DNA of 64,000 nucleotides, taken from contig NZ_CP014782.1 of assembly GCF_002005305.1 (NCBI RefSeq), positions 1,178,001 through 1,242,000 of the forward strand, read 5' to 3'. How positions within the stretch are numbered: the stretch's first letter is position 1; each line of letters begins with the position of its first letter. The notes under the pieces are model-generated. The model saw only the letters and a program-made list of their open reading frames with translations. It did not search any database and was not told the DNA's origin. This DNA is from Shewanella psychrophila (GTDB lineage: Bacteria > Pseudomonadota > Gammaproteobacteria > Enterobacterales > Shewanellaceae). Below are positions 35,088 through 43,828 of this stretch, in pieces. The position numbers and the translations under genes are program-made.

Positions 35088-36086
35088 ATGAGTCATTCAA
35101 ATCAAAATAATAGTAAAGGCATAACTGTAGTATCTGAAGCTGTATGTCAGCAGGTAATGGGACGTGCGGATGCCTTCACCGCCGTAGAAAACGTATTTTC
35201 AGCCATGGCAAGAGATACCGCCTACAATTTCCCCGTGATCCGTGAAGCCATTGGTCATGCCGATGCCCTTTATGGCTTTAAGTCAGGCTTTGACCGCGTC
35301 GGCATGGTGTTAGGTTTAAAATCTGGCGGTTATTGGCCAGGCAATATCGATAAAGGGCTCACTAATCATCAATCCACAGTTATTTTATTCGATCCAGATA
35401 CTGGAAAGCTCAACGCTCTTGTTGGTGGCAACTATTTAACCGCAATACGGACAGCAGCCTCATCTGCGGTGTCGATTGCTCACCTGGCTAGACAAGATGC
35501 AAACGTATTGGGCATGGTCGGTGCTGGACACCAATCAACATTTCAATTACGTGCAGCTGTTGAGCAGCGTAATTTTAAAAAAGTAGTGGCATGGAACAAG
35601 GAGCCAGAGAAACTGACTAATCTTGCCGTCATATGTGAAGAGCTAGGGCTCCCCTTTGAGTCTGTAAGCCGTGAAGCGCTTTGCGCCCAAGCTGACGTGA
35701 TTATTACCATAACGTCGGCATTTGAAGCTTTAATCGACCAAAGTTGGATTAAGCCAGGAACCCATATTGCCTGTATGGGAACAGACACCAAAGGAAAACA
35801 GGAAGTTGATGCACACCTCCTCGCAAGAGCGAGAGTTTTTACCGATGAGTTAACACAATCGACCACCATTGGTGAGGCCCAACACGCGATAGCTGAGGAG
35901 CTAATTAACGAAGCTGACATCATTCCAATTGGTGATGTCATCAATGGCACTAAAGCGGGTCGAACCTCTGATGATGAAATTACCTTATTCGATGGTACTG
36001 GTGTGGGGTTACAAGATTTAGCCGTTGCCTCGGTTGCAGCTGAATTGGCCGAAGCCAAGGGGCAAGCAAGCTATTTTAATCTATAA
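35088..36086 (+). CDS. bhcD: Iminosuccinate reductase (BhcD), ornithine cyclodeaminase family
   Basis: 332 aa of the ornithine cyclodeaminase/mu-crystallin family. The Rossmann motif is VGAGHQSTFQLRA near residue 143; further markers are LVGGNYLTAIRTAASSAVS and CMGTDTKGKQE. In the beta-hydroxyaspartate cycle BhcD reduces iminosuccinate to aspartate with NADH. The family also holds cyclodeaminases and alanine or ketimine reductases; the location after bhcB and bhcC decides in favour of BhcD. AGGAA lies 8 nt before the ATG. Its terminator hairpin has been split by an insertion sequence 16 bp after the stop. Confidence 0.85.
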   Translation: MSHSNQNNSKGITVVSEAVCQQVMGRADAFTAVENVFSAMARDTAYNFPVIREAIGHADALYGFKSGFDRVGMVLGLKSGGYWPGNIDKGLTNHQSTVILFDPDTGKLNALVGGNYLTAIRTAASSAVSIAHLARQDANVLGMVGAGHQSTFQLRAAVEQRNFKKVVAWNKEPEKLTNLAVICEELGLPFESVSREALCAQADVIITITSAFEALIDQSWIKPGTHIACMGTDTKGKQEVDAHLLARARVFTDELTQSTTIGEAQHAIAEELINEADIIPIGDVINGTKAGRTSDDEITLFDGTGVGLQDLAVASVAAELAEAKGQASYFNL

Positions 36087-36101
36087 CCTACATCGTCATT
36101 T

Positions 36102-36120
36102 GTAAAAGCCTCCCAAGGGG
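36102..36120 (+). terminator. Left half of the bhcD terminator, split by the IS
   Basis: GTAAAAGCCT (36102-36111) is one arm; its partner AGGCTTTTAC is now at 37542-37551 beyond the IS. Bases 36110-36120 are also the left target duplication. Confidence 0.65.
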
Positions 36121-36177
36121 TAATGCCGATCATTTAGTGATTTATCGATCGGTTGACTGATCTTCTAGATGCTTCAG

Positions 36178-36211
36178 AATCCGAGTCCTATCTCTAGGTC
36201 TCGGATTTTTT
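36178..36211 (+). terminator. Terminator inside the IS left end
   Basis: AATCCGAG and CTCGGATT form an 8-bp stem followed by Ts, ending exactly at the transposase ATG. It should block transcription entering from bhcD, a known way for insertion sequences to limit transposase levels. Confidence 0.7.
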
Positions 36212-37513
36212 ATGCAAGTTTCCCAAGCTTTTGACATGATCAACCAACTCAAGCCCCATCAAGTTGAAACCCTCGCAGATTTACTCCCTCTGGAGTTGAT
36301 AGAGGAAGCGTATTCATTAACTGAAACAGTCACGATTAGAAAACGTAAATTAACACTAGAGTCAATGGCTTGGCTTATTATTGGAATGGCTATCTATAAT
36401 GATAAGTCGATGGCTCACATCATTAACATGCTCGATATCGTTGATAGAGAGGGCAAGCCATTTGTTGCTCCGAGCGCATTAACTCAACGACGAAAAAATC
36501 TCGGTGAAGCGGCAATGAAAGCTCTGTTTGAGTGCACTCAAGCTCACTGGAATCGTGAAGCTCTACATCCAAACTGGAATGGACTGACGTTACTGGGAGT
36601 CGATGGTGTAGTCTGGCGGGCGGAAGATACTCCCGATAATGCAGAAGCCTTTTCTCGACAAAAAGAGACTCAATATCCTCAAGTTCGTATGGTCTGCCAA
36701 ATGGAATTGAGTAGCCATCTTATTACCGCCAGTGCTTTCGATGATTACGCCGTTAATGAGATGATTTTGGCCGAAAAGCTTATCGACTCCACACCGGATC
36801 ATAGTCTGACATTGTTTGATCGAGGCTTTTATTCTCTAGGGCTACTTTATCAGTGGCAATCCACAGGTAACGAGCGACACTGGCTAATTCCGTTGAAAAA
36901 AAATGTCCAATATGAAGTGCTCCGCAGCTTGGGGCGCAACGATAAAATCGTTCAATTAAAAAGTAATCCACATGCCAGAAAACGATGGCCTGAGCTGCCT
37001 TATGAGCTGGAAGTTCGGCTGATAAGTCGAAAGATTAATGGCAAGGAATACTCGGTTTTGACATCAATGATAGATCCCATGCGTTATCCCGTTGCAGACA
37101 TAGCTGACTTATACGTGCATCGATGGGAAATAGAATTAGGTTATCGAGAGCAAAAACAATACATGCTAGGTAATCGTTTAACGTTGAGAAGTCGACTGCC
37201 AGAGCTTGTAAAACAGGAGTTGTGGGGGATCTTACTCACCTACAATCTAGTGCGTTATCAGATGGTGAAAATGTGTCATCAACTCAAAGGGGATTATCTC
37301 CCTTATCAGTTGAGTTTTAATGGTTCTTTGGCTCATATTTTGAGGCTATTAGTGGGTTTGCCCTACTCGACACCAGGTGCAATTCCTCGTCAGCTTAAAT
37401 ATTTCTATGAAATGGCTGAAAGCCTGATTTTAGAGCCCCGACGAACTCGGTCTTTTCCTAGAACGGTCAAGCGCAGACCACAGAAATATGCCAGAAATAA
37501 AAAATGCCAGTAA
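36212..37513 (+). CDS. IS4-family transposase
   Basis: 433 aa, full length. A DDE transposase with the IS4 layout: N-terminal DNA-binding part, first Asp in LLGVDGVVWR, second in TLFDRGFYS, and the Y-(2)-R-(3)-E-(6)-K signature in YVHRWEIELGYREQKQ. No frameshift or internal stop, so the copy may be active. The ATG follows directly after a terminator hairpin and has no clear ribosome site, suggesting low expression. Confidence 0.92.
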   Translation: MQVSQAFDMINQLKPHQVETLADLLPLELIEEAYSLTETVTIRKRKLTLESMAWLIIGMAIYNDKSMAHIINMLDIVDREGKPFVAPSALTQRRKNLGEAAMKALFECTQAHWNREALHPNWNGLTLLGVDGVVWRAEDTPDNAEAFSRQKETQYPQVRMVCQMELSSHLITASAFDDYAVNEMILAEKLIDSTPDHSLTLFDRGFYSLGLLYQWQSTGNERHWLIPLKKNVQYEVLRSLGRNDKIVQLKSNPHARKRWPELPYELEVRLISRKINGKEYSVLTSMIDPMRYPVADIADLYVHRWEIELGYREQKQYMLGNRLTLRSRLPELVKQELWGILLTYNLVRYQMVKMCHQLKGDYLPYQLSFNGSLAHILRLLVGLPYSTPGAIPRQLKYFYEMAESLILEPRRTRSFPRTVKRRPQKYARNKKCQ

Positions 37514-37610
37514 GCTTAACTTACCGGCATTACTCCCAAGCAGGCTTTTACAATCTCAGGGTTCTGGTTTAAGTTTGCAGCGTTAACAATAATAAGGTGT
37601 AGGAGCAATG

Positions 37611-38060
37611 ATGAAATTAAATGTGTATCTTTCCGGTGAAATACATACGGATTGGAGAGTTCAGATCATTCAAGGCTGTCAAGATGCCGATTTAAATATC
37701 GAGTTTTCTTCGGCAATCACAGATCATGAGGAAAGTGACAGTGCCGGAGATATGCTTGGTGACGGTCAGCTTGATGAGAAGCAAGGATTTTGGCGAGATC
37801 ATAAATCAGCAAAGGTAAACGCAATAAGAACGAAAACATTAATAGCCGCATGCGATATCGCCATTATACGCTTTGGTGATAAATACAAGCAGTGGAATGC
37901 CGCCTTTGATGCAGGCTACTGCGCCGCCCTTAACAAACCTTATATCACGTTACACAGTTCAGATATTATTCACCCTCTTAAAGAGGTTGATGCTGCTGCC
38001 CATGCATGGGCTACCAGTGTTGACCAAGTTGTGGCAAGCCTGAAATACCTTTGTAAGTAG
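37611..38060 (+). CDS. YtoQ family protein
   Basis: 149 aa. The start at 37611 gives 5-nt spacing to AGGAG; the ATG just before it is too close. It matches the YtoQ family (B. subtilis YtoQ) at its start MKLNVYLSGEIHTDWR and at FGDKYKQWNAAFDAGYCAAL. The fold is thought to resemble nucleoside 2-deoxyribosyltransferases, but no activity is established. It stands between the IS and a urea-transporter gene; in a purine island a nucleoside-related role is tempting but unproven. Confidence 0.8.
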   Translation: MKLNVYLSGEIHTDWRVQIIQGCQDADLNIEFSSAITDHEESDSAGDMLGDGQLDEKQGFWRDHKSAKVNAIRTKTLIAACDIAIIRFGDKYKQWNAAFDAGYCAALNKPYITLHSSDIIHPLKEVDAAAHAWATSVDQVVASLKYLCK

Positions 38061-38174
38061 CCAAGAGATCAATCTCATTGAATAACATTGGGACGCTCGA
38101 TTCATGCCGAGTTATTGGTAAGTATTATCGTTAGGTTTAATGCCCATAATAAGCATCTATAACAGGTAACTGAT

Positions 38175-39038
38175 TTGACGTCCCCTATTTCCCCCCTTAT
38201 TTCCCTTGTTCTAGGTTTACTGCGTGGTTTTTCTCAGATCATGCTTCAAAAGAGTGCACTAACTGGCCTCTTGTTTGTGATCGGTGTTGGCGTTAACTCT
38301 TTGGCTATGATGTTAGGGGGTATAATTGCGACATTATCTAGCTTAATCACAGCGAAACTCTGTCGATATGACAAAGAACTTATCAGCAATGGCATCTATG
38401 GCTACAATGCTGCGCTAGTTGGAATCGCAGTGTTTTACTTTTTACCCATCAGTCCGCTTTCGCTAATTCTTCTTGTATGTGCAAGTGTCCTATCCACTAT
38501 CTTAATGCACTATTTGCTTATACGAATACCGGGGGCTTGTGTTTTTACCACGCCTTTTATCATCTCTACTTGGTTAGTCTTATTCCTGATTGATATGGCC
38601 GGAATAAGCGCATCGCCGGCGCCCTTATCATCCCAAGCTACCGCAGACTTTTACTCGCTGACGCGAGGCGTAGGTCAGGTCATGTTTCAGGGGTATTGGC
38701 TGTCGGGAGTCATATTTATTATCGGGCTAATATTTTATTCATACCAAGCCGCGATATGGGCAATAATAGGATCTGGGTTAGGAATGCTAACTGCGCGAGC
38801 TGTAGGGTTTTCTGAAGCTAATCTGGTAATGGGAGGTTATGGGTTCAACGCGAGTCTGGTTGCAATCGCACTCGCTGTACGCTATCCAAGCACACTCATA
38901 CCAGCAGTCTTTGGCATCATGCTATCTGTGGTACTCACTGGGATTTTCGAGGCGTTTATGCTGCCAGCATTAACCGCCCCTTTTGTACTTGCTACTTGGC
39001 TAGTCATTGGTATGACAGAAAGAACATCATCTCACTGA
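38175..39038 (+). CDS. Urea transporter (UT family)
   Basis: 287 aa beginning at TTG. About ten membrane helices in two homologous halves; each half has the UT signature, NGIYGYNAALVGIA in the first and MGGYGFNASLVAIAL in the second. UT proteins are urea-selective channels, so direction follows the gradient. alc and allA in this island each release urea and no urease gene is in view, so release of excess urea is the likely job. The start lacks a good ribosome site; the end overlaps the convergent tetR gene by 7 bp. Confidence 0.87.
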   Translation: MTSPISPLISLVLGLLRGFSQIMLQKSALTGLLFVIGVGVNSLAMMLGGIIATLSSLITAKLCRYDKELISNGIYGYNAALVGIAVFYFLPISPLSLILLVCASVLSTILMHYLLIRIPGACVFTTPFIISTWLVLFLIDMAGISASPAPLSSQATADFYSLTRGVGQVMFQGYWLSGVIFIIGLIFYSYQAAIWAIIGSGLGMLTARAVGFSEANLVMGGYGFNASLVAIALAVRYPSTLIPAVFGIMLSVVLTGIFEAFMLPALTAPFVLATWLVIGMTERTSSH

Positions 39039-39664
39039 ATTCCACAGCCCTTTAGAATTAATTGAGTCAAAAAAGTCACCACATCTTCAAAATCATCATC
39101 GCTCATTGTTTGTTTATTTAAGGCCGCCACGACTTGCACATTAAAATCCGCGTAATGTTGAGTGGAACTCCAAATTAAGAACAACAGATGATGTGAATTG
39201 ACCTTGTCCATCAAGCCTTGTTCAATCCAAGTATCAATCACACTCACTTGGCTCTGTAACCAGTCTTTAAAGTCGCCATAAAGGTAATCGTTCAACACTG
39301 GCGCACCATGGATCAACTCACTAGCGAAGATTCTCGAAGAATCTGGGTCGTCCTTAGAGTGCATGACTTTGGCCCTGATATAAGTGCTAAGCGCTTGTTT
39401 TGGCCCTTTATCAACACTTAATGTATCGTAGTCTCTGTTCCACACTTCTATAATATTGCTGAGCAATTGCCGATATAGGTCAGTTTTATCTTCAAAGTAG
39501 TAATGGATATTCGCGCGTGCAATATTTGCTCGCTCGGCAATTCGCTTAATGGAAGCACCTTTAAAACCATAAGTGACAAACTCTTTCTTTGCTGCATCGA
39601 AGATGACAGCCTTATTCTTTTGCCGAATATTGCCTTCCGAGGCTTTAACCTTTGCCACAAACAC
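39032..39664 (-). CDS. TetR-family regulator of the purine genes (probable)
   Basis: 210 aa. N-terminal TetR helix-turn-helix (about residues 18-62; ASIKRIAERANIARANIHYYF) and a C-terminal domain resembling the RutR group (TYIRAKVMHSKDDPDSSRIFASELI). RutR of E. coli senses uracil and controls pyrimidine and purine degradation. The gene follows puuD in the same direction, but a strong terminator separates them. It is the natural candidate to bind the palindromes at 26921 and 49788. The ligand is unknown. Confidence 0.8.
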   Translation of the reverse strand: MFVAKVKASEGNIRQKNKAVIFDAAKKEFVTYGFKGASIKRIAERANIARANIHYYFEDKTDLYRQLLSNIIEVWNRDYDTLSVDKGPKQALSTYIRAKVMHSKDDPDSSRIFASELIHGAPVLNDYLYGDFKDWLQSQVSVIDTWIEQGLMDKVNSHHLLFLIWSSTQHYADFNVQVVAALNKQTMSDDDFEDVVTFLTQLILKGCGIQ

Positions 39665-39713
39665 TCCAAGTCAAAAAGTGAACCAGCACCATCCATATAA
39701 GCGCTGTAAAAAA

Positions 39714-39773
39714 ATAAATCAGTACCGTGGCTAACACCAAATTATCTTGGTATAAGCCACGGTACTGATTTTT
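39714..39773 (-). terminator. Terminator of the xdh-to-puuD operon
   Basis: AAATCAGTACCGTGGCT (39716-39732) pairs completely with its complement at 39755-39771: 17 bp around a 22-nt loop, with T runs beyond the stem. It lies between puuD and tetR. Confidence 0.88.
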
Positions 39774-39834
39774 AAATCATTAGATAGTAAAAGTTATTGG
39801 TTTTCAACCATAGCGGTACGCAGACCGCCATAAT

Positions 39835-41031
39835 TTACTGACGACTGGTGTTCGCCAACCAAATCGCTAATGTTCTGCGCTCTTCATCCGTCATGTGCGT
39901 TTTATTCATAAATGGCATGTCTTTAGCGTCTACCACACGAGCTTGAATACGAGGTGCCCATTGTATAATACTAGCGGCATCAGAAAATACGATACCAGCT
40001 GGTGCAATGGTAAACACATCGTCAGTGGGGTGAGCAGAATGGCAACTGCTACATCTTTGCTCAATAATCTGTTGTACTTGACTGGTATCCACTGTTTGTC
40101 GTTTTTGCTCGGCGGTCAGTTCAGCTGAACGTGGTGCGATTATAAAAGCAAGAATGATAGTCGCCACAACCGATCCAACCAGCACTAGCGGCTTTTGCTT
40201 ACCAAAGTGACGCAAAACAAAATATTGACGAACCGCTGCAGTAATTAAAATGATAGCAATGAGCACTAACCAGTTCGCACTATGGTTGTAGGTCATCGGA
40301 TAGTGGTTTGAGATCATGATAAAAATGATCGGCAGCGTAGTATAAGTATTATGAGTTGAACGTAATTTTGCGTTTAAGCCATAAGCTGGATCCGGAGCAG
40401 TCCCCTCTTCAACCGCTTTAACTAAAGCGCGTTGAGATGGCATGATGCCAAAGAATACGTTACCGGCCATGATGGTACCAATAATAGCTCCCATGTGCAT
40501 GTAAGCACCACGCGCACTAAACACTTGTGTCAAACCATAGGATAAAGCCGTTCCAATCAGGATTAAAATAAGCCCTAAAACTATCCCATGCTCTCTTAAT
40601 TTAGTGCGTACTAACAACTCGTAACTGCCGACACCAATAACAATAGAACCTAGACCTATAGCAATGGCTTGAAATTGGGTTAAGTCAGCGACTCGTTTGT
40701 CGATTAAGTAAGAGTCAGCACCAACATAAAACATGAGTGACAGTAAAAGAAAACCGGTCAACCAGGTAGTATAAGCTTCCCATTTAAACCAATGCAAAGT
40801 GGTTGGCATCTGTGGTGGTGCCAATTTGTATTTGGCCACTTCGTAAAAGCCGCCGCCGTGAATAGCCCAGAGATCACCGCCAATTCCTTTCTCTTCTTTC
40901 CATTTTGGTGGTTTTTCTAGATGGTTATCTAACCAAACAAAGTAAAATGATGCGCCAATCCAAGCAATACCTGTAATGACATGTGCAAAGCGAATAATTA
41001 AATTTAACCATTCATTAATATAGGGATCCAT
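39835..41031 (-). CDS. puuD: Membrane urate oxidase PuuD with cytochrome c tail
   Basis: 398 aa from the ATG at 41031 (AGGAAGG upstream). Eight or nine membrane helices form the DUF989 urate hydroxylase domain (FAHVITGIAWIGASFYFVWLD, GGDLWAIHGGGFYEVAKY), followed by a C-terminal cytochrome c domain with CSSCH (Cys327, Cys330, His331). PuuD converts urate to 5-hydroxyisourate and passes electrons to the respiratory chain rather than making hydrogen peroxide. It is the last gene of the xdhA-to-puuD operon. Confidence 0.92.
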   Translation of the reverse strand: MDPYINEWLNLIIRFAHVITGIAWIGASFYFVWLDNHLEKPPKWKEEKGIGGDLWAIHGGGFYEVAKYKLAPPQMPTTLHWFKWEAYTTWLTGFLLLSLMFYVGADSYLIDKRVADLTQFQAIAIGLGSIVIGVGSYELLVRTKLREHGIVLGLILILIGTALSYGLTQVFSARGAYMHMGAIIGTIMAGNVFFGIMPSQRALVKAVEEGTAPDPAYGLNAKLRSTHNTYTTLPIIFIMISNHYPMTYNHSANWLVLIAIILITAAVRQYFVLRHFGKQKPLVLVGSVVATIILAFIIAPRSAELTAEQKRQTVDTSQVQQIIEQRCSSCHSAHPTDDVFTIAPAGIVFSDAASIIQWAPRIQARVVDAKDMPFMNKTHMTDEERRTLAIWLANTSRQ

Positions 41032-41080
41032 AACCTTCCTCAATTCTTTTAATATTTATTTTTACGGCAATAGCGAGTGT

Positions 41081-42370
41081 CTACACTCGTTCACCCATAA
41101 TATGAGTGGCCTTAACATGACGGTCATCGCCTAACATGCTTAACGTAAACAGCTTCTCTGACAGATCTTTGCAATGATGCATGCGTCTATCCATAAGTGG
41201 GGTAGCATGATAGTCGAGGAAAATGAAGTCGGCTTCCGCACCTTTAGTGAAGTTGCCTATGGTGCCTTCGAGATCTAATGCTTTTGCCCCGCCTAGAGTG
41301 GCCAAATAGAAAGATTGGAATGGGCTGAGTTTCTCAGCGCGAAGTTGCTGAGTTTTGTAGCCTTCGTTTAGGGTGCTTAACATTGAAAATGTTGTACCTG
41401 CACCTATATCAGTGCCGTAGCCCACATTGACGTCATATTTTTGCGCCTGTTTCAGGTTGAATAATCCACTGCCTAAAAACAGGTTAGAGCTTGGGCAAAA
41501 TGCAATGGCCGATTCAGTTTCACCTAATCGCTTACATTCATGGTCATGCAGATGCACGCCATGGGCAAAGACACTTCGACGACCGAGTAAGTTACTTTGA
41601 TCATACACATCTAAGTAACCTTTTGAATCTGGGAACAATTCACTCACCCACGCAATTTCACTGGTGTTTTCACTGATATGGGTATGTAAATAGACGCTTG
41701 GATTTTCTGCCAATAGTTCACCGGCTTTATTTAGTTGCTCAGTTGAGCATGTAGGTGCGAACCTTGGCGTGATGGCATATTGCAATCTATCTGTTTTATG
41801 CCACTTTTCAATCAGTGCTTTGCTGTCTTCATAACCACTTTGCGCCGTATCAGACAGATAATCAGGACAATTTTGATCCATCAATACCTTGCCGCAGATC
41901 ATGCGTAATTTCTTCTGTTGAGCAACGGTAAAGAATGCCTCGACCGATTCTTTATGTACCGTACCAAATACAAGTGCTGTGGTAGTTCCAGCGTCAAGAA
42001 GTTGAGTTAAGAAAAACTCAGCCACTTTTTTACCGTGCTCTAAATCTGAAAATTGGCGCTCAAACGGGAAAGTATAATTTTGCAACCATTCAAGTAGCTG
42101 TTCACCATATGAGGCGATCATTTCAGTTTGCGGGTAATGCACATGAGTATCGATAAAGCCTGGCATAATGAGTCCATTTTCATAATGAATCACCTCAACG
42201 CCTTCATCTAACAGAGGTAACAACTCAGATGCTTCACCCACTTGATCAATCAAACCATCTTTAATGATTAACAACCCGTCTTCTATATGCTGGTAGCTTT
42301 CTTGTAGGGCAACTTTGGCGGGGTCAGCCAAAAAGTGCAATAACTCGCCTCGATAAACTTTTAACATCAT
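41081..42370 (-). CDS. guaD: Guanine deaminase
   Basis: 429 aa, a zinc amidohydrolase. The metal motif HVHYPQ, the HTHISE segment, FAHGVHLHD and the GTDIGAGTTFSML block are guanine deaminase signatures. It converts guanine to xanthine and ammonia. The start has AGAAGG 5 nt upstream; a second ATG follows directly. It lies between allA and puuD in the purine operon, so guanine enters the same route as xanthine. Confidence 0.94.
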   Translation of the reverse strand: MMLKVYRGELLHFLADPAKVALQESYQHIEDGLLIIKDGLIDQVGEASELLPLLDEGVEVIHYENGLIMPGFIDTHVHYPQTEMIASYGEQLLEWLQNYTFPFERQFSDLEHGKKVAEFFLTQLLDAGTTTALVFGTVHKESVEAFFTVAQQKKLRMICGKVLMDQNCPDYLSDTAQSGYEDSKALIEKWHKTDRLQYAITPRFAPTCSTEQLNKAGELLAENPSVYLHTHISENTSEIAWVSELFPDSKGYLDVYDQSNLLGRRSVFAHGVHLHDHECKRLGETESAIAFCPSSNLFLGSGLFNLKQAQKYDVNVGYGTDIGAGTTFSMLSTLNEGYKTQQLRAEKLSPFQSFYLATLGGAKALDLEGTIGNFTKGAEADFIFLDYHATPLMDRRMHHCKDLSEKLFTLSMLGDDRHVKATHIMGERV

Positions 42371-42447
42371 ACTTACCTTCTCATCGTATCTTTAAGTTCT
42401 TATTATCTCATTACGATATTTATTTTTTACATTGCAAAATCAAGCAC

Positions 42448-42966
42448 TTACTCTTGCACCATTAAGAGTGAACCATCTAACTCCAGTGAGTCACAGTTAT
42501 CCCCTTCGCCCCCTCTGTCAATGACTAAAAAGTCACTTTCACTCTCTAATGTTAGACAGAAATGATGCCAGGTCCCCTTGTGGTAATTCACTCCTTGACT
42601 CGATCTCGCGATAAAGACTTCAATATTATTGATATTAAATTCACCAGCAGGAGCCACAACCACTAAGAACGGATTGTTCCCCAAAGGAACAAATGCCTGG
42701 CTCCCATGGGGATGACGCTCCATCATCTTTATGGCTATGGGTTGCTCTAATGGCTTTGAGCGGAAAATACTGATCAAGGTATGGCCATCATTATCATTGA
42801 CATCTACCTTAGCCAAATCGTGATAGCGATGAGTCAACCCGCCATTAATTGCAAAGTTTTTTGCATCGCTGCTGGCTTCAATCACATCACCAAAGGCACT
42901 AAAGGCTTCCCGAGTTAGAGGTTTTGCCGTGATGATCTGTAATTTATCCGTAATGCTGTTTTCCAT
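42448..42966 (-). CDS. allA: Ureidoglycolate lyase (AllA type)
   Basis: 172 aa, a cupin-fold enzyme. TREAFSAFGDVIE near the N-terminus, ERHPHGSQAFVPL, and NYHKGTWHHFCLTL with conserved His residues are typical. It splits ureidoglycolate into glyoxylate and urea, so it is the step that delivers glyoxylate. Together with allantoicase it shows that the urea-forming rather than the ammonia-forming branch is used. Confidence 0.92.
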   Translation of the reverse strand: MENSITDKLQIITAKPLTREAFSAFGDVIEASSDAKNFAINGGLTHRYHDLAKVDVNDNDGHTLISIFRSKPLEQPIAIKMMERHPHGSQAFVPLGNNPFLVVVAPAGEFNINNIEVFIARSSQGVNYHKGTWHHFCLTLESESDFLVIDRGGEGDNCDSLELDGSLLMVQE

Positions 42967-42978
42967 TAGAGTACTCCC

Positions 42979-43320
42979 TTAGCTGCCGCGGTAAGTTGAA
43001 TAACCGAACGCGCTTAATAACAAGGGAATATGGTAATGACTATTTGTCCCATCGAGTTCGAATACAATATCAACAAAAGGATAAAACCCCTTCTCATTAT
43101 TGGCCTCGAAGTAACACTTGGTCTCAAAATGCATACGGTAAACCCCAGCATCGAGCACAATATTGTCGGCTAAAAGACCTGCAATACGACCATCTGAATT
43201 AGTCACACCCGAAGCTAATTCTTGCCAAGCATCACCGTTTTTGACAGATAATGTGATAGGCAGTTCCTGTGCGGGGAGCCCACGAGTGATGTCTAGGACA
43301 TGAGTAGTTATTTGGCTCAT
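42979..43320 (-). CDS. uraH: 5-Hydroxyisourate hydrolase
   Basis: 113 aa, a transthyretin-like protein. The N-terminal ITTHVLDITRGLPA carries the active-site His, the HYHIPLLLSAFGYSTYRGS end carries the YRGS tail that separates the enzyme from true transthyretins. It hydrolyses the PuuD product. No signal peptide. It overlaps uraD by 4 bp. Confidence 0.95.
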   Translation of the reverse strand: MSQITTHVLDITRGLPAQELPITLSVKNGDAWQELASGVTNSDGRIAGLLADNIVLDAGVYRMHFETKCYFEANNEKGFYPFVDIVFELDGTNSHYHIPLLLSAFGYSTYRGS

Positions 43321-43817
43321 ATTAGTTTATTTAACCTCAAGTGGAAGATTTTACGCTGCTCTTCAGCGGCATTAGCGAGTTCTGTAATTTTATTATTAGG
43401 CAAGCGTGCGAGTAACAAGGCAAGCATCTGCAGTGCACTCTTACCCGTCGCGCACACAATAAAAATAAAACCAAACTTTTCGAGATAGTCGGCATTACCT
43501 TGGGCTAAATCCAGTAAAACTTGCTCAGAGGCCTGATTCACTGAGCTTTGTTCACCACTGGCCAGCTCCTTAGTATTGGCATATTTTTCCCTCAGGGTAT
43601 TCACATTACCGATTTGAGGGTGACCTTCAAACGCCTCTAAATAATCTGGCTCCAACGACTTAGCCCAAGCAAGATCGGCTTGGTAAGCTAACGCTCGCTC
43701 GTCAATAAAAGGACGCGCCTGTACCATAGCCTCAACCCAATTAGATGCCGTACAACACTGCATAAAGGCATGTGTAGCATCTTCAACAGATAAGCGGTTT
43801 AATTGTTCTAAGTTCAT
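43317..43817 (-). CDS. uraD: OHCU decarboxylase
   Basis: 166 aa. It decarboxylates 2-oxo-4-hydroxy-4-carboxy-5-ureidoimidazoline to S-allantoin. FEGHPQIGN holds the catalytic His and Glu; FIFIVCATGKSALQMLALL is the conserved C-terminal helix. It is placed between alc and uraH with tight spacing, so urate-to-allantoin is complete here (puuD, uraH, uraD). Confidence 0.95.
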   Translation of the reverse strand: MNLEQLNRLSVEDATHAFMQCCTASNWVEAMVQARPFIDERALAYQADLAWAKSLEPDYLEAFEGHPQIGNVNTLREKYANTKELASGEQSSVNQASEQVLLDLAQGNADYLEKFGFIFIVCATGKSALQMLALLLARLPNNKITELANAAEEQRKIFHLRLNKLI

Positions 43818-43828
43818 ATAAACACCAC

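Larger units (their letters stand above)
36121..37532 (+). mobile_element. IS4-family insertion sequence, complete
   Basis: 1412 bp bounded by TAATGCCGAT at the left and the inverse TAATGCCGGT at the right. Flanking 11-mers CTCCCAAGGGG (36110-36120) and CTCCCAAGCAG (37533-37543) agree at 9 of 11 positions, which fits an aged IS4-type target duplication. One transposase gene fills the element. Confidence 0.85.
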
